Positions 35,279-42,690 of a stretch of DNA of 43,345 nt are shown here, in pieces. The stretch lies in NCBI RefSeq assembly GCF_913778135.1, contig NZ_CAJYVU010000045.1, positions 1 to 43,345 on the forward strand. The letters are read 5' to 3'. Source of the DNA: an uncultured Sphingomonas sp. (GTDB lineage: Bacteria; Pseudomonadota; Alphaproteobacteria; Sphingomonadales; Sphingomonadaceae). Each line of letters starts with the position of its first letter. Within the stretch, counting starts at the first letter, position 1. The notes beneath the pieces were generated by a model. The model had not been told where the DNA came from. It worked only from the letters and a program-made list of their open reading frames with translations, and did no database searches. The position numbers and the translations under genes were made by a program.

Positions 35279-36124
35279 GTGAGATTTCTGGTGGCGGAAA
35301 GCGAGACTGCGCAGGACCGTGCCGACCGGCGCAAGCGCGCGGGCAAGAGTTCGGGCGAGAGTTTCCAGGCGACGCTGGAACAGATGGCGCCGGGTGCGGA
35401 AGTTACGCGCGTCGAGCCGGCCGACGCGGACGGTGACCGCCTGAGCGCGGACGAGATTGCCGCCTATGACGCGGTGTTCCTGACCGGATCGCCGCTTCAC
35501 GTCTACGACGATGCGCCCGAGGTCGAGCGGCAGATCGCCTTCATGCGCGCGGTGTTCGACAGCGGGGTGCCGTCATTCGGTTCGTGCGCGGGATTGCAGG
35601 TCGCGGTCGCGGCGGCGGGCGGGCGCGTCCGCAAGATGCCCGAGCGGCTGGAGGCAGCTGTAGGCCGACGGATCACGGCGACCGAGGCGGGGCGCGACCA
35701 CCCGCTGCTCGCCGGACGCGCGCCGGCGTGGGATGCGGCATCGGTGCATAGCGACGAGGTCGAGGAACTGCCCGAGGGCGCGCTGCTGCTGGCGACGAAC
35801 GGCGTGACGCGGGTGCAGGCGGTGGAAATCCGGCACGGCAATGGCGTGTTCTGGGGCGTGCAATATCACCCGGAGCTGAGCCCGGGTGAGATCGCCTCCG
35901 CAATCCGATCGCAAGGCAATTCGCTGGTCGAGGAAGGGCTGGCAAGTGACGAGCAGGCGGTGGAGCAGCGGGCCGTGCTGCTCGATCGCATCCAGCGCGA
36001 CCCCGACGACCACGCCGCACGCTGGGAGCTGGGCGTCGACGACGAGTTCGCGCACGATGACCGGCGACGGCTGGAGATCGCCAACTTTATCGCCGCGATC
36101 CCGATGCTGCGTGGAGGCGGCTAA
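35279..36124 (+). CDS. Class I glutamine amidotransferase (GMP synthase-like)
   Basis: The 281-residue protein has a class I GATase fold: FLVAESETAQDRADRR at the start, FLTGSPLHVYDD, nucleophile Cys103 in GSCAGLQ and His197/Glu199 in VQYHPELSP. A C-terminal extension of about 80 residues (NSLVEEGLASDEQAVEQRAVL, then a helical end NFIAAIPML) is not part of the core domain. No partner synthetase is adjacent, so the ammonia acceptor or peptidase-type role (gamma-glutamyl hydrolase-like) is unknown. GTG at 35279 is taken from the fold start; its ribosome site is weak. Its stop overlaps the stop of the convergent phosphoesterase gene. Confidence 0.9.
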   Translation: MRFLVAESETAQDRADRRKRAGKSSGESFQATLEQMAPGAEVTRVEPADADGDRLSADEIAAYDAVFLTGSPLHVYDDAPEVERQIAFMRAVFDSGVPSFGSCAGLQVAVAAAGGRVRKMPERLEAAVGRRITATEAGRDHPLLAGRAPAWDAASVHSDEVEELPEGALLLATNGVTRVQAVEIRHGNGVFWGVQYHPELSPGEIASAIRSQGNSLVEEGLASDEQAVEQRAVLLDRIQRDPDDHAARWELGVDDEFAHDDRRRLEIANFIAAIPMLRGGG

Positions 36125-36606
36125 GGCGCGAGCAGATCGGCGAGGCGGACGGGCGCGAAATCGCGCGCGTCGACGCCGACGTCGAACTGGCGTGGCGTCG
36201 GTTTGAGCCGGCCGTGGCTGTGCCCGTGCAGGTTGATCGCGCCGCGCCCCTGCCCGTTCCATGAGCGGAACGGATAGTGGCAGAGCACGAGCTTGCGGCC
36301 GTCCTCCTCCAGTTCGGCATAGTCGGCGACGCTTGCCCAGCCCTGCGCGGTGAGCGTCGCGTCGGGATCGTTGTTGCCGCGGATCAGATGCTTGGTGCCG
36401 TTCAGGCGGGTGAGCAGCGCGGGCACGTCGGCGGCGCGGCGTGCGACATCGCCCAGGTGCCAGACCTCGTCGCCTGCGCCGACCACATCGTTCCAGCGCG
36501 CGACGAGCAGTGCGTCCATATCCGCCACCGACGCGAAGGGGCGCCGCTGGATGTTGATCGTGCGGTGATCGCCGAAATGGGTGTCGGCGGTGAAGAAGCG
36601 CGTCAT
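36121..36606 (-). CDS. Small metallophosphoesterase
   Basis: The 161-residue calcineurin-like phosphoesterase contains all metal motifs: ADTHFGD near residue 7, VWHLGDVA, RGNNDPD, LCHYPF and HGHSHG. Proteins of this compact form hydrolyse phosphodiesters or phosphomonoesters with two divalent metals; the substrate is unknown. It converges with the glutamine amidotransferase gene, with stop codons overlapping. The start at ATG 36606 has a weak ribosome site. It is 56 bases downstream of the glycosyltransferase stop's opposite side and on the same strand as it. Confidence 0.93.
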   Translation of the reverse strand: MTRFFTADTHFGDHRTINIQRRPFASVADMDALLVARWNDVVGAGDEVWHLGDVARRAADVPALLTRLNGTKHLIRGNNDPDATLTAQGWASVADYAELEEDGRKLVLCHYPFRSWNGQGRGAINLHGHSHGRLKPTPRQFDVGVDARDFAPVRLADLLAP

Positions 36607-36662
36607 CGTCCGGGCGAACGCCTGGTGCGGCTTGCCTGATCCCGCTGTTCCTCGATCGGTCC

Positions 36663-37424
36663 TCAGGCTGGTTGCAGCAGGTCGGCCAGATAGGGATGCG
36701 CGCGGACGCGGCGCGCGTTGACCGCGTTGATCGCCTCGTCATCGACCAGCCGCGCGCCCGCGACCGTGCGGTACAGCGCGACGCAGCGGTCGATGCGCGC
36801 GAAGCGGGCGCCATCCGCGGCGGCGCGGGTGTAGAAATCCCAGTCGTTGCAATTGTGGAAGCTGGGATCGAAGCCAGCGACCGCCGTCACGGTAGCGCGG
36901 CGCACGATCGACCAGCTCGGCCCGATCACGCCGCCGCTGGCGAGCGCGCGGCGAATGTCGCCACCCGACCAACCGCACTCGGGCTCATCCGGCACGGCGT
37001 TTCCTTCGACCCGCGCGAAGAACCCGACGACGATGTCATGGCCCGCGGATCGCTCCAGCAGCGCGCGCGCCGCGCCTGCTAGCCAGACGTCGTCGCTGTC
37101 GAGAAAGGCGACCCAGGGCGCGGTGCAGAGCGACACGCCGACGTTGCGCGCGTTCGACGCGCCGCCGTTGCGGGGCAGCACCGCGGCCTCGACGTTCGCG
37201 TGCATGGCCGCCAGCCGCCGGATCACCGCGGCGCTGCTGTCGCTCGATCCGTCGTCGACCAGCACGACCCGCGTCGGCGCGTGCTCCTGCGCAAGCACGC
37301 TCTCGAGCGCATCGGCGACGACGTGCGCGCGATTGTAGCAGGGTATGACGACGTCGTAGGCGGGCAGGGGAGCGTGCGTGGAGAGGGTGAGGTCGGTACG
37401 GCAGTCGTCGGTCGGCAGGTACAT
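36663..37424 (-). CDS. Family 2 glycosyltransferase
   Basis: The 253-residue GT2 enzyme has the nucleotide-binding opening YDVVIPCYNRAHVVADALESVL, the VLVDDGSSD motif, PRNGGASNARNVGV and the metal/donor motif FLDSDD near 108-112, with NDWDFYTRA in the second half. It transfers a sugar from a nucleotide donor, perhaps to a polysaccharide or lipid; donor and acceptor cannot be read. It has no membrane helix. ATG 37424 has AAAGGA 5 bases upstream. It stands alone, with no polysaccharide cluster around it. Confidence 0.92.
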   Translation of the reverse strand: MYLPTDDCRTDLTLSTHAPLPAYDVVIPCYNRAHVVADALESVLAQEHAPTRVVLVDDGSSDSSAAVIRRLAAMHANVEAAVLPRNGGASNARNVGVSLCTAPWVAFLDSDDVWLAGAARALLERSAGHDIVVGFFARVEGNAVPDEPECGWSGGDIRRALASGGVIGPSWSIVRRATVTAVAGFDPSFHNCNDWDFYTRAAADGARFARIDRCVALYRTVAGARLVDDEAINAVNARRVRAHPYLADLLQPA

Positions 37425-37603
37425 GGCGTCCTTTGCGGGTTTGGCGATCGCGCACGCGCCGGCATGATCGGCGGCGCGCGATTATTTTCTTAGCCTTGTG
37501 GAACCTTCTGCGAAGATCGCTGGCACCATAGCAAATCGCGCGAGAACGGGAAGGAGCGTGAGGCCGTTTTCGCTGTTTTTGGAGCACTTTGCCGCCGCAC
37601 GAG

Positions 37604-38179
37604 CTACAGCCTCGCGTCGTTCAGCAATCCGGCAGCTTGCATGAGCGTATTTCGGATCGTGCGTGCGATGTCCGGACTGGTGCAGACGATCGTGGGCGAG
37701 GGATGCGGCATCGTCAGCATCGCTACGCGAGGGCAGCAGCCGGCGAGCACCGGTGCGGCTTCGCCAGCAACGCGGCCGGCGAGCACGGCGACGCAGAGGC
37801 GCGGGAGCAAGGCGAGGAAGTCAGGCAGGGTGGCGAGCCCTTCGCGTATCTCGCCGCGACGGAGCGGGCGATTGCGCGCGCCGGGTTCGTGGACGATCCA
37901 CGGCACGGTGTTCCACAGGATCGTGTCGCGGCGCGCGATCGCGGCCTCATCGAGGAAGCGGGTCAGGTTGCGCGCCGTACCGGTCTGATTGTCGCGCGAC
38001 ACTTGACGATCGCCTGCATCGCCGGGACCGGGTGTCTCGAGCAAAATCAGCAGGCGCGCGCTCGCGCCGCCGTCGGCGGGATCGAACAACGGCATGCGGC
38101 GCCCGCTGTCGACCAGCGAGCGCCGCCATGCTTGCAGTCGCTCCTGCGCGATGCTGTTCAATCGGTCAGCGTCGTGCAC
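37604..38179 (-). CDS. Uracil-DNA glycosylase superfamily protein
   Basis: The 191-residue protein has the superfamily features LLILLETPGPGDAG (motif A region), NTVPWIVHEPG, LAGRVAGEAAP and the motif B segment MPHPSPTIV with His159. It is probably a DNA repair enzyme excising uracil or related bases, but the usual catalytic residue of motif A (Asp or Asn after GQDP or GEAPG) is not seen in the LETPGP context, so it may have altered specificity or none. GTG 38179 is the chosen start, 12 bases after the DUF4142 stop; no strong ribosome site. Confidence 0.8.
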   Translation of the reverse strand: MHDADRLNSIAQERLQAWRRSLVDSGRRMPLFDPADGGASARLLILLETPGPGDAGDRQVSRDNQTGTARNLTRFLDEAAIARRDTILWNTVPWIVHEPGARNRPLRRGEIREGLATLPDFLALLPRLCVAVLAGRVAGEAAPVLAGCCPRVAMLTMPHPSPTIVCTSPDIARTIRNTLMQAAGLLNDARL

Positions 38180-38191
38180 GAGCGGCGCGGG

Positions 38192-38743
38192 TCACATCTT
38201 GTGCCCGGCACCCATCTCTCCGGCCTGCATTTTCGTTACCATGTCGACGTGGCGCTTGACGATCGGGGCCGCGGCCTTCGCGTTGGCACGCAGCGCAGCC
38301 TGATCGCCGCCGGCGGCGTAGCTCTGCTGCAGGTCGAGCGCCACCTTATGCGCGGGCAGCTGCTGCGCGAGATAGATGCGGTCGAAGTCGCCCGGTGCGG
38401 CCTGCTGCAATTCGGTGATCGACGCGGTCGCGCCGGCATCGAGCATCGGTGGCGTCGGCGTGAGACCGGCCTTCTTCGCCGCCGCCATCGTGGTGGCGGT
38501 CGTCTTTTGATGGTCGCGAATCATCATCGTCGCGAAACGCTTGATCGCAGGGTTCTGCGACTTCTGCAGCGCGATTTGGCTGGAGTTGATCTCAAACAGG
38601 TCGCTCATGCCCGAGGCCATGACATAGGGCATCGCCTGCAACTTCGCCTCGGCGGGCGGCGGGGGCGGCGGGGTCTGTGCGACGGCGGGCAGTGCGGCGG
38701 TGGCCGAGGCCAGCGCGACGGCGAGACCAGTAAGCGTCTTCAT
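38192..38743 (-). CDS. DUF4142 exported protein
   Basis: The 183-residue protein has a signal peptide ending AVAQ and a six-proline spacer. The DUF4142 helical bundle follows (SDLFEINSSQIALQKSQNP, IKRFATMMIRDHQKTT, LQQAAPGDFDRIYLAQQL, HKVALDLQQSYAAGGD). The spaced His/Asp residues give a ferritin-like look, as in the family. The role is unknown; it is found in envelope and stress contexts. The ATG at 38743 has AGGAGA at good spacing. It is on the same strand as the TonB receptor upstream, with about 200 bases between, so it likely has its own promoter. Confidence 0.92.
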   Translation of the reverse strand: MKTLTGLAVALASATAALPAVAQTPPPPPPAEAKLQAMPYVMASGMSDLFEINSSQIALQKSQNPAIKRFATMMIRDHQKTTATTMAAAKKAGLTPTPPMLDAGATASITELQQAAPGDFDRIYLAQQLPAHKVALDLQQSYAAGGDQAALRANAKAAAPIVKRHVDMVTKMQAGEMGAGHKM

Positions 38744-38855
38744 TTTCTTCTCTCCTAGTCGGACAGCAACATGGGTGGCGCGGCACGGGGTCGCGACATG
38801 CGCCTTCAACCCGGAAGAACAGTCGGTAGTTTCGCCCGTGAACAGGAAAAGAACA

Positions 38856-38869
38856 CTGATATCGATCAA
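38856..38869 (-). promoter_or_regulatory. FNR/FixK-like box upstream of the DUF4142 gene
   Basis: On the minus strand the sequence is TTGATCGATATCAG, nine of ten defined positions of the FNR/FixK consensus TTGAT-N4-ATCAA. It lies about 113-126 bases before the DUF4142 start, where an activator site of this family could act only if the transcript has a leader of about 70 bases. The plus strand reads TGAT-ATCG-ATCA. Proposed from pattern match alone. Confidence 0.35.
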
Positions 38870-38941
38870 GGTCGTTGTTGTGCGTCGTGGAAGTTGACCG
38901 CTTCCGCGCGGCGTGGCGTTACTTGATAAAGTCGAGCATCC

Positions 38942-41026
38942 TCACGATCCGCGCAGTCGAAGCCCGATCCACAACGTACGCGGCGTGGCGCGTTCGACCA
39001 GGTCGGCGCCGCTGATGCCTGCCTCCACGCGCGCGTCGAACAGGTTCTCGGCCCGCGCCTCCAGCGCCAGCGCGCGCGTGAGTGGCAGCGACAGGTAGCC
39101 GTCGACGGTCGTCGCGGGCGCCAGCGCGCGCGTGTTGGCGTCATCCTCGAACTGGCGCGCGGCGTGGCGCAGCGTCGCCGACGCGGTGAGCGCGTCGTGT
39201 CGCCAGCCGAGCGTCGCCGAGACGAGGTCACGCGGCGTCTGCGCAGGGCGCAAGCCATCGAGCGCTGTGGCGCTGCCCGATGCCTCCACCCGCGGCGACA
39301 CGTGGCTCCACGACGCGCGCGCGAACAATGGTCCCGCGAGATCCCAGTCGGCGTCGAGCTCGAGCCCGGTCGAGCGGATCGCGTCGAGGTTCTGGCGCAC
39401 GCGGTACACGCCCGCCGCCGAGACAAAGCCGACGCCGGGGAAGGTGCCGGGCCCGCGCGCAACCGTCACGTTGGCAATCGCGTCCTCCAGCCGGTTCCAG
39501 AATATGGTCGCGGCGAGCGTCATGCGTGCGGCAGGGGTGATCGTGACGCCGCCGTCGATGCCGGTCAGCCGCTCGGGTGAGAGCGCGGCGTTGGCAGCGA
39601 TCGCGTCGGCACCGACGCGGAACGGGCGGTATAGCTCGTTGAGTGTCGGCAGGCGCCAACCGCGATAGCCCGAGGCGCGCAATGTTACGCCATCTCCCAG
39701 CCGGTACGCCACGCCCGCGCGCCCGGTCGCCTCGGTGCCGTCGCGGTCGGCGAAGCGATCGTCGGTGAAGACGGTCGCGGCGGCGAGCGCGCGCTCGTTC
39801 AGCCGCCCGTCGGTGATCCACCAGCGATCGACGCGTCCGCCGAGCGTCAGCGTGAGCGGGCCGCGTGTCCGGCTCGCGTCGGCGAAGGCCCCGAGCGTCG
39901 TGCTGCTGCCCCCCGCCACGCGGCGCCTGGTCGGAAGACCGTTTGTGTAGCTGTAGAGTTCCTGCGTTCGCCCGCTGACATCGCGCCAGTCGACGCCCAG
40001 CCGCAGGTCCGCGCCCGTGCCGAGCGGCGGCACCAGCTCAAGCCGCGCGCCGAGCCCGGTCGCGGGCGTGTTGTACTGGTCGAGCGTCGGCGTCGCAGTG
40101 GTGCGCGCGGCGTCGACGCTGGCGAACTGCGACGCGAAGGCGCGGGTCTGCACGTGGGCGAGCGCCGAATAGCCCCAGTGTCCGCGCCCGATCAGGCGCA
40201 GGCTCGCGTCCGCGCCCTCGCTGCGGTTGGCGGTGAACGGCAGCCCGCGCGTGCGATGGTCGGTGAAGGCGCTGACGTTGGCCTGCAATTCGCTGTCGGC
40301 GCCGGTGCGGATCACGCCGCGTATCGCGCCCGACGCCTGCTCGTAGGGTGCGCGACCGTCGACGAAGCCGCGGTCCTCCGCGACGATCGGCGCGAAGCCG
40401 TCACCGCGCGCGTAGGCGGCGGACAGGGTCGCGAAGCCGCCGTCGTTGCTGAGCGTGGCGGAACCTTGCGCGTCGAGCGCGTTGCGGCTGCCATAAGCGA
40501 CGCTGCCGAGATAGCGCGGCACTTGCGTCGGGGTGGCGCTCTCCAGTTCGACCGTGCCGGCGAGCGCGCCGGGGCCGAAGTAACCGCTGCCGCCGCCGCG
40601 GGTCACGCGAATGCGCCCGATACGGTCGGTCGCGTAGGCGGGAAACGGCACCCAGCCGCCGAACGGGTCAGCCTGCGGCACGCCGTCGAGGATCAGGAGC
40701 GCGCGGCTCGACGCGTTGCCGCCGATCCCGCGCAACGAGATCCCCTGGCTGGTCGGATTGGCCGAGCGAGAGTCGGAGCGGCGGAACTGCTGCACCCCCG
40801 CCACATCGGCGAGCACGCTTTCGAGCCGGTCGGCGGCGTTGCTGCGGATCTGCTCGGCAGTGATCGTCACCACGCTGGCGGCGGCGTCGCCGGGGCGATC
40901 GCTCAGGCCCCGGCCGGTGACGACGACGTCCTCGCCCGCTGTGGGGTCGGTTGGCGCGGGCGTTTGGGCGAAGGCCGGGGGCGCACTGCCGAGCAGCAGG
41001 GCGAGCGAGAGGGTGGGGCGGATCAT
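38942..41026 (-). CDS. TonB-dependent outer-membrane receptor
   Basis: The 694-residue outer-membrane receptor has a signal peptide ending FAQ and a TonB-box-like EDVVVTGRG. The plug domain is at about 40-165 (NPTSQGISLRGIGGNASSRA, ILDGVPQADPFGGWVPF), followed by a 22-strand barrel. The substrate is not readable: there is no siderophore or vitamin gene nearby, no Fur-box-like sequence or riboswitch in the 85-base leader, and the protein ends in LRLRGS rather than an aromatic residue. The CoA-transferase gene is upstream on the same strand. ATG 41026 begins the signal peptide. Confidence 0.94.
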   Translation of the reverse strand: MIRPTLSLALLLGSAPPAFAQTPAPTDPTAGEDVVVTGRGLSDRPGDAAASVVTITAEQIRSNAADRLESVLADVAGVQQFRRSDSRSANPTSQGISLRGIGGNASSRALLILDGVPQADPFGGWVPFPAYATDRIGRIRVTRGGGSGYFGPGALAGTVELESATPTQVPRYLGSVAYGSRNALDAQGSATLSNDGGFATLSAAYARGDGFAPIVAEDRGFVDGRAPYEQASGAIRGVIRTGADSELQANVSAFTDHRTRGLPFTANRSEGADASLRLIGRGHWGYSALAHVQTRAFASQFASVDAARTTATPTLDQYNTPATGLGARLELVPPLGTGADLRLGVDWRDVSGRTQELYSYTNGLPTRRRVAGGSSTTLGAFADASRTRGPLTLTLGGRVDRWWITDGRLNERALAAATVFTDDRFADRDGTEATGRAGVAYRLGDGVTLRASGYRGWRLPTLNELYRPFRVGADAIAANAALSPERLTGIDGGVTITPAARMTLAATIFWNRLEDAIANVTVARGPGTFPGVGFVSAAGVYRVRQNLDAIRSTGLELDADWDLAGPLFARASWSHVSPRVEASGSATALDGLRPAQTPRDLVSATLGWRHDALTASATLRHAARQFEDDANTRALAPATTVDGYLSLPLTRALALEARAENLFDARVEAGISGADLVERATPRTLWIGLRLRGS

Positions 41027-41111
41027 GCGATTTTTCGTGGCCGGGAAGCGACCCCCTTAGCCACGTGGCGACCCGAACGCCTCAACGTCGCGCAGGTGAA
41101 CGAGAGCGCGA

Positions 41112-42272
41112 TCAAGCCCAGTCGGCGTCGGCATGCTCGCCGAGCCTGGGACTGGCACGTTCAGCGATGACGCGGCGACCGTCGATCGTGATCGGGGCGG
41201 CGAGGCCCGCCAGACCTTCGACGCTGATCTGCATGCCGCGGGCCACCACCTGCGGGTCGGCGAAGACCTGATCGATGCGGTTGACGGGGCCGACCGGTAC
41301 CCCGGCCTGCTCCAGTGCGGCGAGCAGCTGTGCGCTCTCCCACTTCACCGTCTCCGCGACGATCAGCGGAAGCAGCGCGGCGCGGTTGCGCACCCGCGCG
41401 GGGTTGGTGGCGAAGCGTTCGTCGGCGGCGAGTGCAGGCGCGCCGAGGACAGCGCACAGCCGGGCGAATTGCCGGTCGTTGCCGACCGCGACGATCAGGT
41501 CGCCGTCGCTCGTCGGGAAGCTCTGGTACGGGGCGAGGTTGGCGTGGCCGTTACCCATGCGGCCGGGCACGGCGCCGCTCGCCATCCAGTTGAGCGCCTG
41601 ATTGGCGAGCACGCCGACCTGCGTGTCGAGCAGCGCCATGTCGATGTGCGCGCCGACGCCGGTCCGCTCGCGCTCACGCAGGGCGGCGAGGATCGCGACC
41701 GCGGAGTAGACGCCGGTGAACAGGTCGGCGATCGCGACGCCGCTCTTCTGCGGGTCGCCGTCCGGCTCGCCGGTCAGCGACATGATCCCGCCCATGCCCT
41801 GGATGATGAAATCGTAGCCGGCGCGGTGCGCGTAGGGGCCGGTCTGACCGAACCCGGTGACCGAGCAGACGATCAGTCGCGGGTTGGCCGCGCGCAGCGT
41901 GGCGGCGTCGAGCCCGTATTTGGCAAGGCCACCGACCTTGTAATTCTCGATCACCACGTCGGCGCCAGCGGCGAGCGTGCGGACGCGGGCTTGGCCCTCG
42001 CCGCTCGCGATGTCGATCGCGACCGATCGCTTGCCGCGGTTGCAGGCGTGGTAATAGGCCGCCGACAGGTCGGTGCCGTCGTCGGCGGTGACGAAGGGCG
42101 GACCCCAGTGACGTGTGTCGTCGCCCTCGCCCGGCCGCTCGACCTTGATCACGTCTGCGCCGAGATCGGCGAGCAGCTGCCCGCACCACGGCCCCGCAAG
42201 AATGCGCGCGAGTTCGAGCACGCGCAGGCCGGCGAGCGGTCGGGGCGGGGTGGCGGTCGGAGCGGTCATCAT
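41112..42272 (-). CDS. CaiB/BaiF (class III) CoA-transferase
   Basis: The 386-residue family III CoA-transferase shows LARILAGPWCGQLLADLGADVIKVE, the NRGKRSVAID motif, ENYKVGGLAKYGL, GFGQTGPYAHRAGYDFI and the segment AIADLFTG, whose Asp183 aligns with the catalytic Asp of formyl-CoA transferase. It moves CoA between carboxylic acids; the acids are unknown. Start ATG 42272, with ATG 42269 as alternative, has GGGTCG upstream as a weak ribosome site. It stands between the TonB receptor and a small gene, and no acyl-CoA dehydrogenase or related gene is in the window. Confidence 0.95.
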   Translation of the reverse strand: MMTAPTATPPRPLAGLRVLELARILAGPWCGQLLADLGADVIKVERPGEGDDTRHWGPPFVTADDGTDLSAAYYHACNRGKRSVAIDIASGEGQARVRTLAAGADVVIENYKVGGLAKYGLDAATLRAANPRLIVCSVTGFGQTGPYAHRAGYDFIIQGMGGIMSLTGEPDGDPQKSGVAIADLFTGVYSAVAILAALRERERTGVGAHIDMALLDTQVGVLANQALNWMASGAVPGRMGNGHANLAPYQSFPTSDGDLIVAVGNDRQFARLCAVLGAPALAADERFATNPARVRNRAALLPLIVAETVKWESAQLLAALEQAGVPVGPVNRIDQVFADPQVVARGMQISVEGLAGLAAPITIDGRRVIAERASPRLGEHADADWA

Positions 42273-42274
42273 CG

Positions 42275-42287
42275 ACCCTTGTAGGGT
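42275..42287 (-). promoter_or_regulatory. Inverted repeat just before the CoA-transferase start
   Basis: ACCCT-TGT-AGGGT on the plus strand is a perfect 5-base inverted repeat with a 3-base centre, two bases before the ATG at 42272. A protein bound there could block initiation, or in RNA it could form a small hairpin over the ribosome site. Short and possibly chance. Confidence 0.25.
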
Positions 42288-42332
42288 ACTATTGTGCCAA
42301 GTCGACGCTCTATAGGCTCGCGTTAATCGGCC

Positions 42333-42342
42333 GGGGGGGGGG
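42333..42342. repeat. Homopolymer tract of ten G (plus strand)
   Basis: An uninterrupted run of ten G residues (C on the minus strand) lies in the 3' part of the frame that continues the small gene at 42364-42582. In one minus-strand frame it encodes PPP before a TAA stop at 42323. Runs of this length slip in replication and are error-prone in sequencing. Confidence 0.95.
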
Positions 42343-42363
42343 CCTCGTCGAGCGTGACGAGGA

Positions 42364-42582
42364 CTACGCGCTCCCAGGTCGCGGTGTCGCCAGCGTCCGC
42401 CATCGCGCGTGAAGGTTCGCGCACGGTGTGTGGCGCACCGCCAACGCGTCGTCGCAATAGTCGGGCCAGTTCGCGTCGATCAGTCTGCCCGCCGATTCCT
42501 CTTGTCCGGCCCGTTCGCGCTGATGCGCTGCGCGGCGAGCACGCGCGATACGCTCGACGAGCGGCGTAACGGATACATGCAT
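42364..42582 (-). CDS. Small protein, apparently cut by a one-base frameshift
   Basis: The frame is 72 residues long and starts MHVSVTPLVERIARARRAA. AGGAGG stands exactly 7 bases upstream, so translation is likely. Up to about residue 50 (IDANWPDYCDDALAV) it reads like a normal helical protein, then becomes HTPCANLHARW. In the frame shifted by one base the sequence continues VREPSRAMADAGD, TWERVVLVTLDEA, ending at 42323. That resembles a family I recall in sphingomonads, in which an REP(S/T)xxM motif and a Trp-containing C-terminal helix follow such an N-terminus. A single missing base in the GTGTGTG at 42426-42432 would explain it, by mutation or sequencing error. Function unknown. Confidence 0.6.
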   Translation of the reverse strand: MHVSVTPLVERIARARRAAHQRERAGQEESAGRLIDANWPDYCDDALAVRHTPCANLHARWRTLATPRPGSA

Positions 42583-42607
42583 GATGCGACCTCCTGCATC
42601 TCAAACG

Positions 42608-42672
42608 CGAAACGGCCCGCGCGGCTCCCGCGCTCGCCTCGAAGGCAGAGCGCGAGCGCCACGCGGGCCGCT
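42608..42672 (-). terminator. Large hairpin after the RNA helicase gene
   Basis: CGGCCCGCG (42613-42621) pairs perfectly with CGCGGGCCG (42662-42670), and inside it GCGCTCGC pairs with GCGAGCGC, giving a long stem 20 bases after the helicase stop on the minus strand. The tail is TTTCGCGTTT, a weak T tract. It ends the helicase transcript and precedes the ribosome site of the small gene. Confidence 0.75.
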
Positions 42673-42690
42673 TACGATCGGCGAGAAGGA

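Noticed and set aside
41027-41111. Leader of the TonB receptor as a possible cobalamin riboswitch.
   Set aside because: Only 85 bases long, with no B12-box-like sequence; too short for the known riboswitch fold.
41133-42284. Long plus-strand open frame over the CaiB/BaiF gene.
   Set aside because: Antisense shadow; the minus strand carries the complete CoA-transferase.
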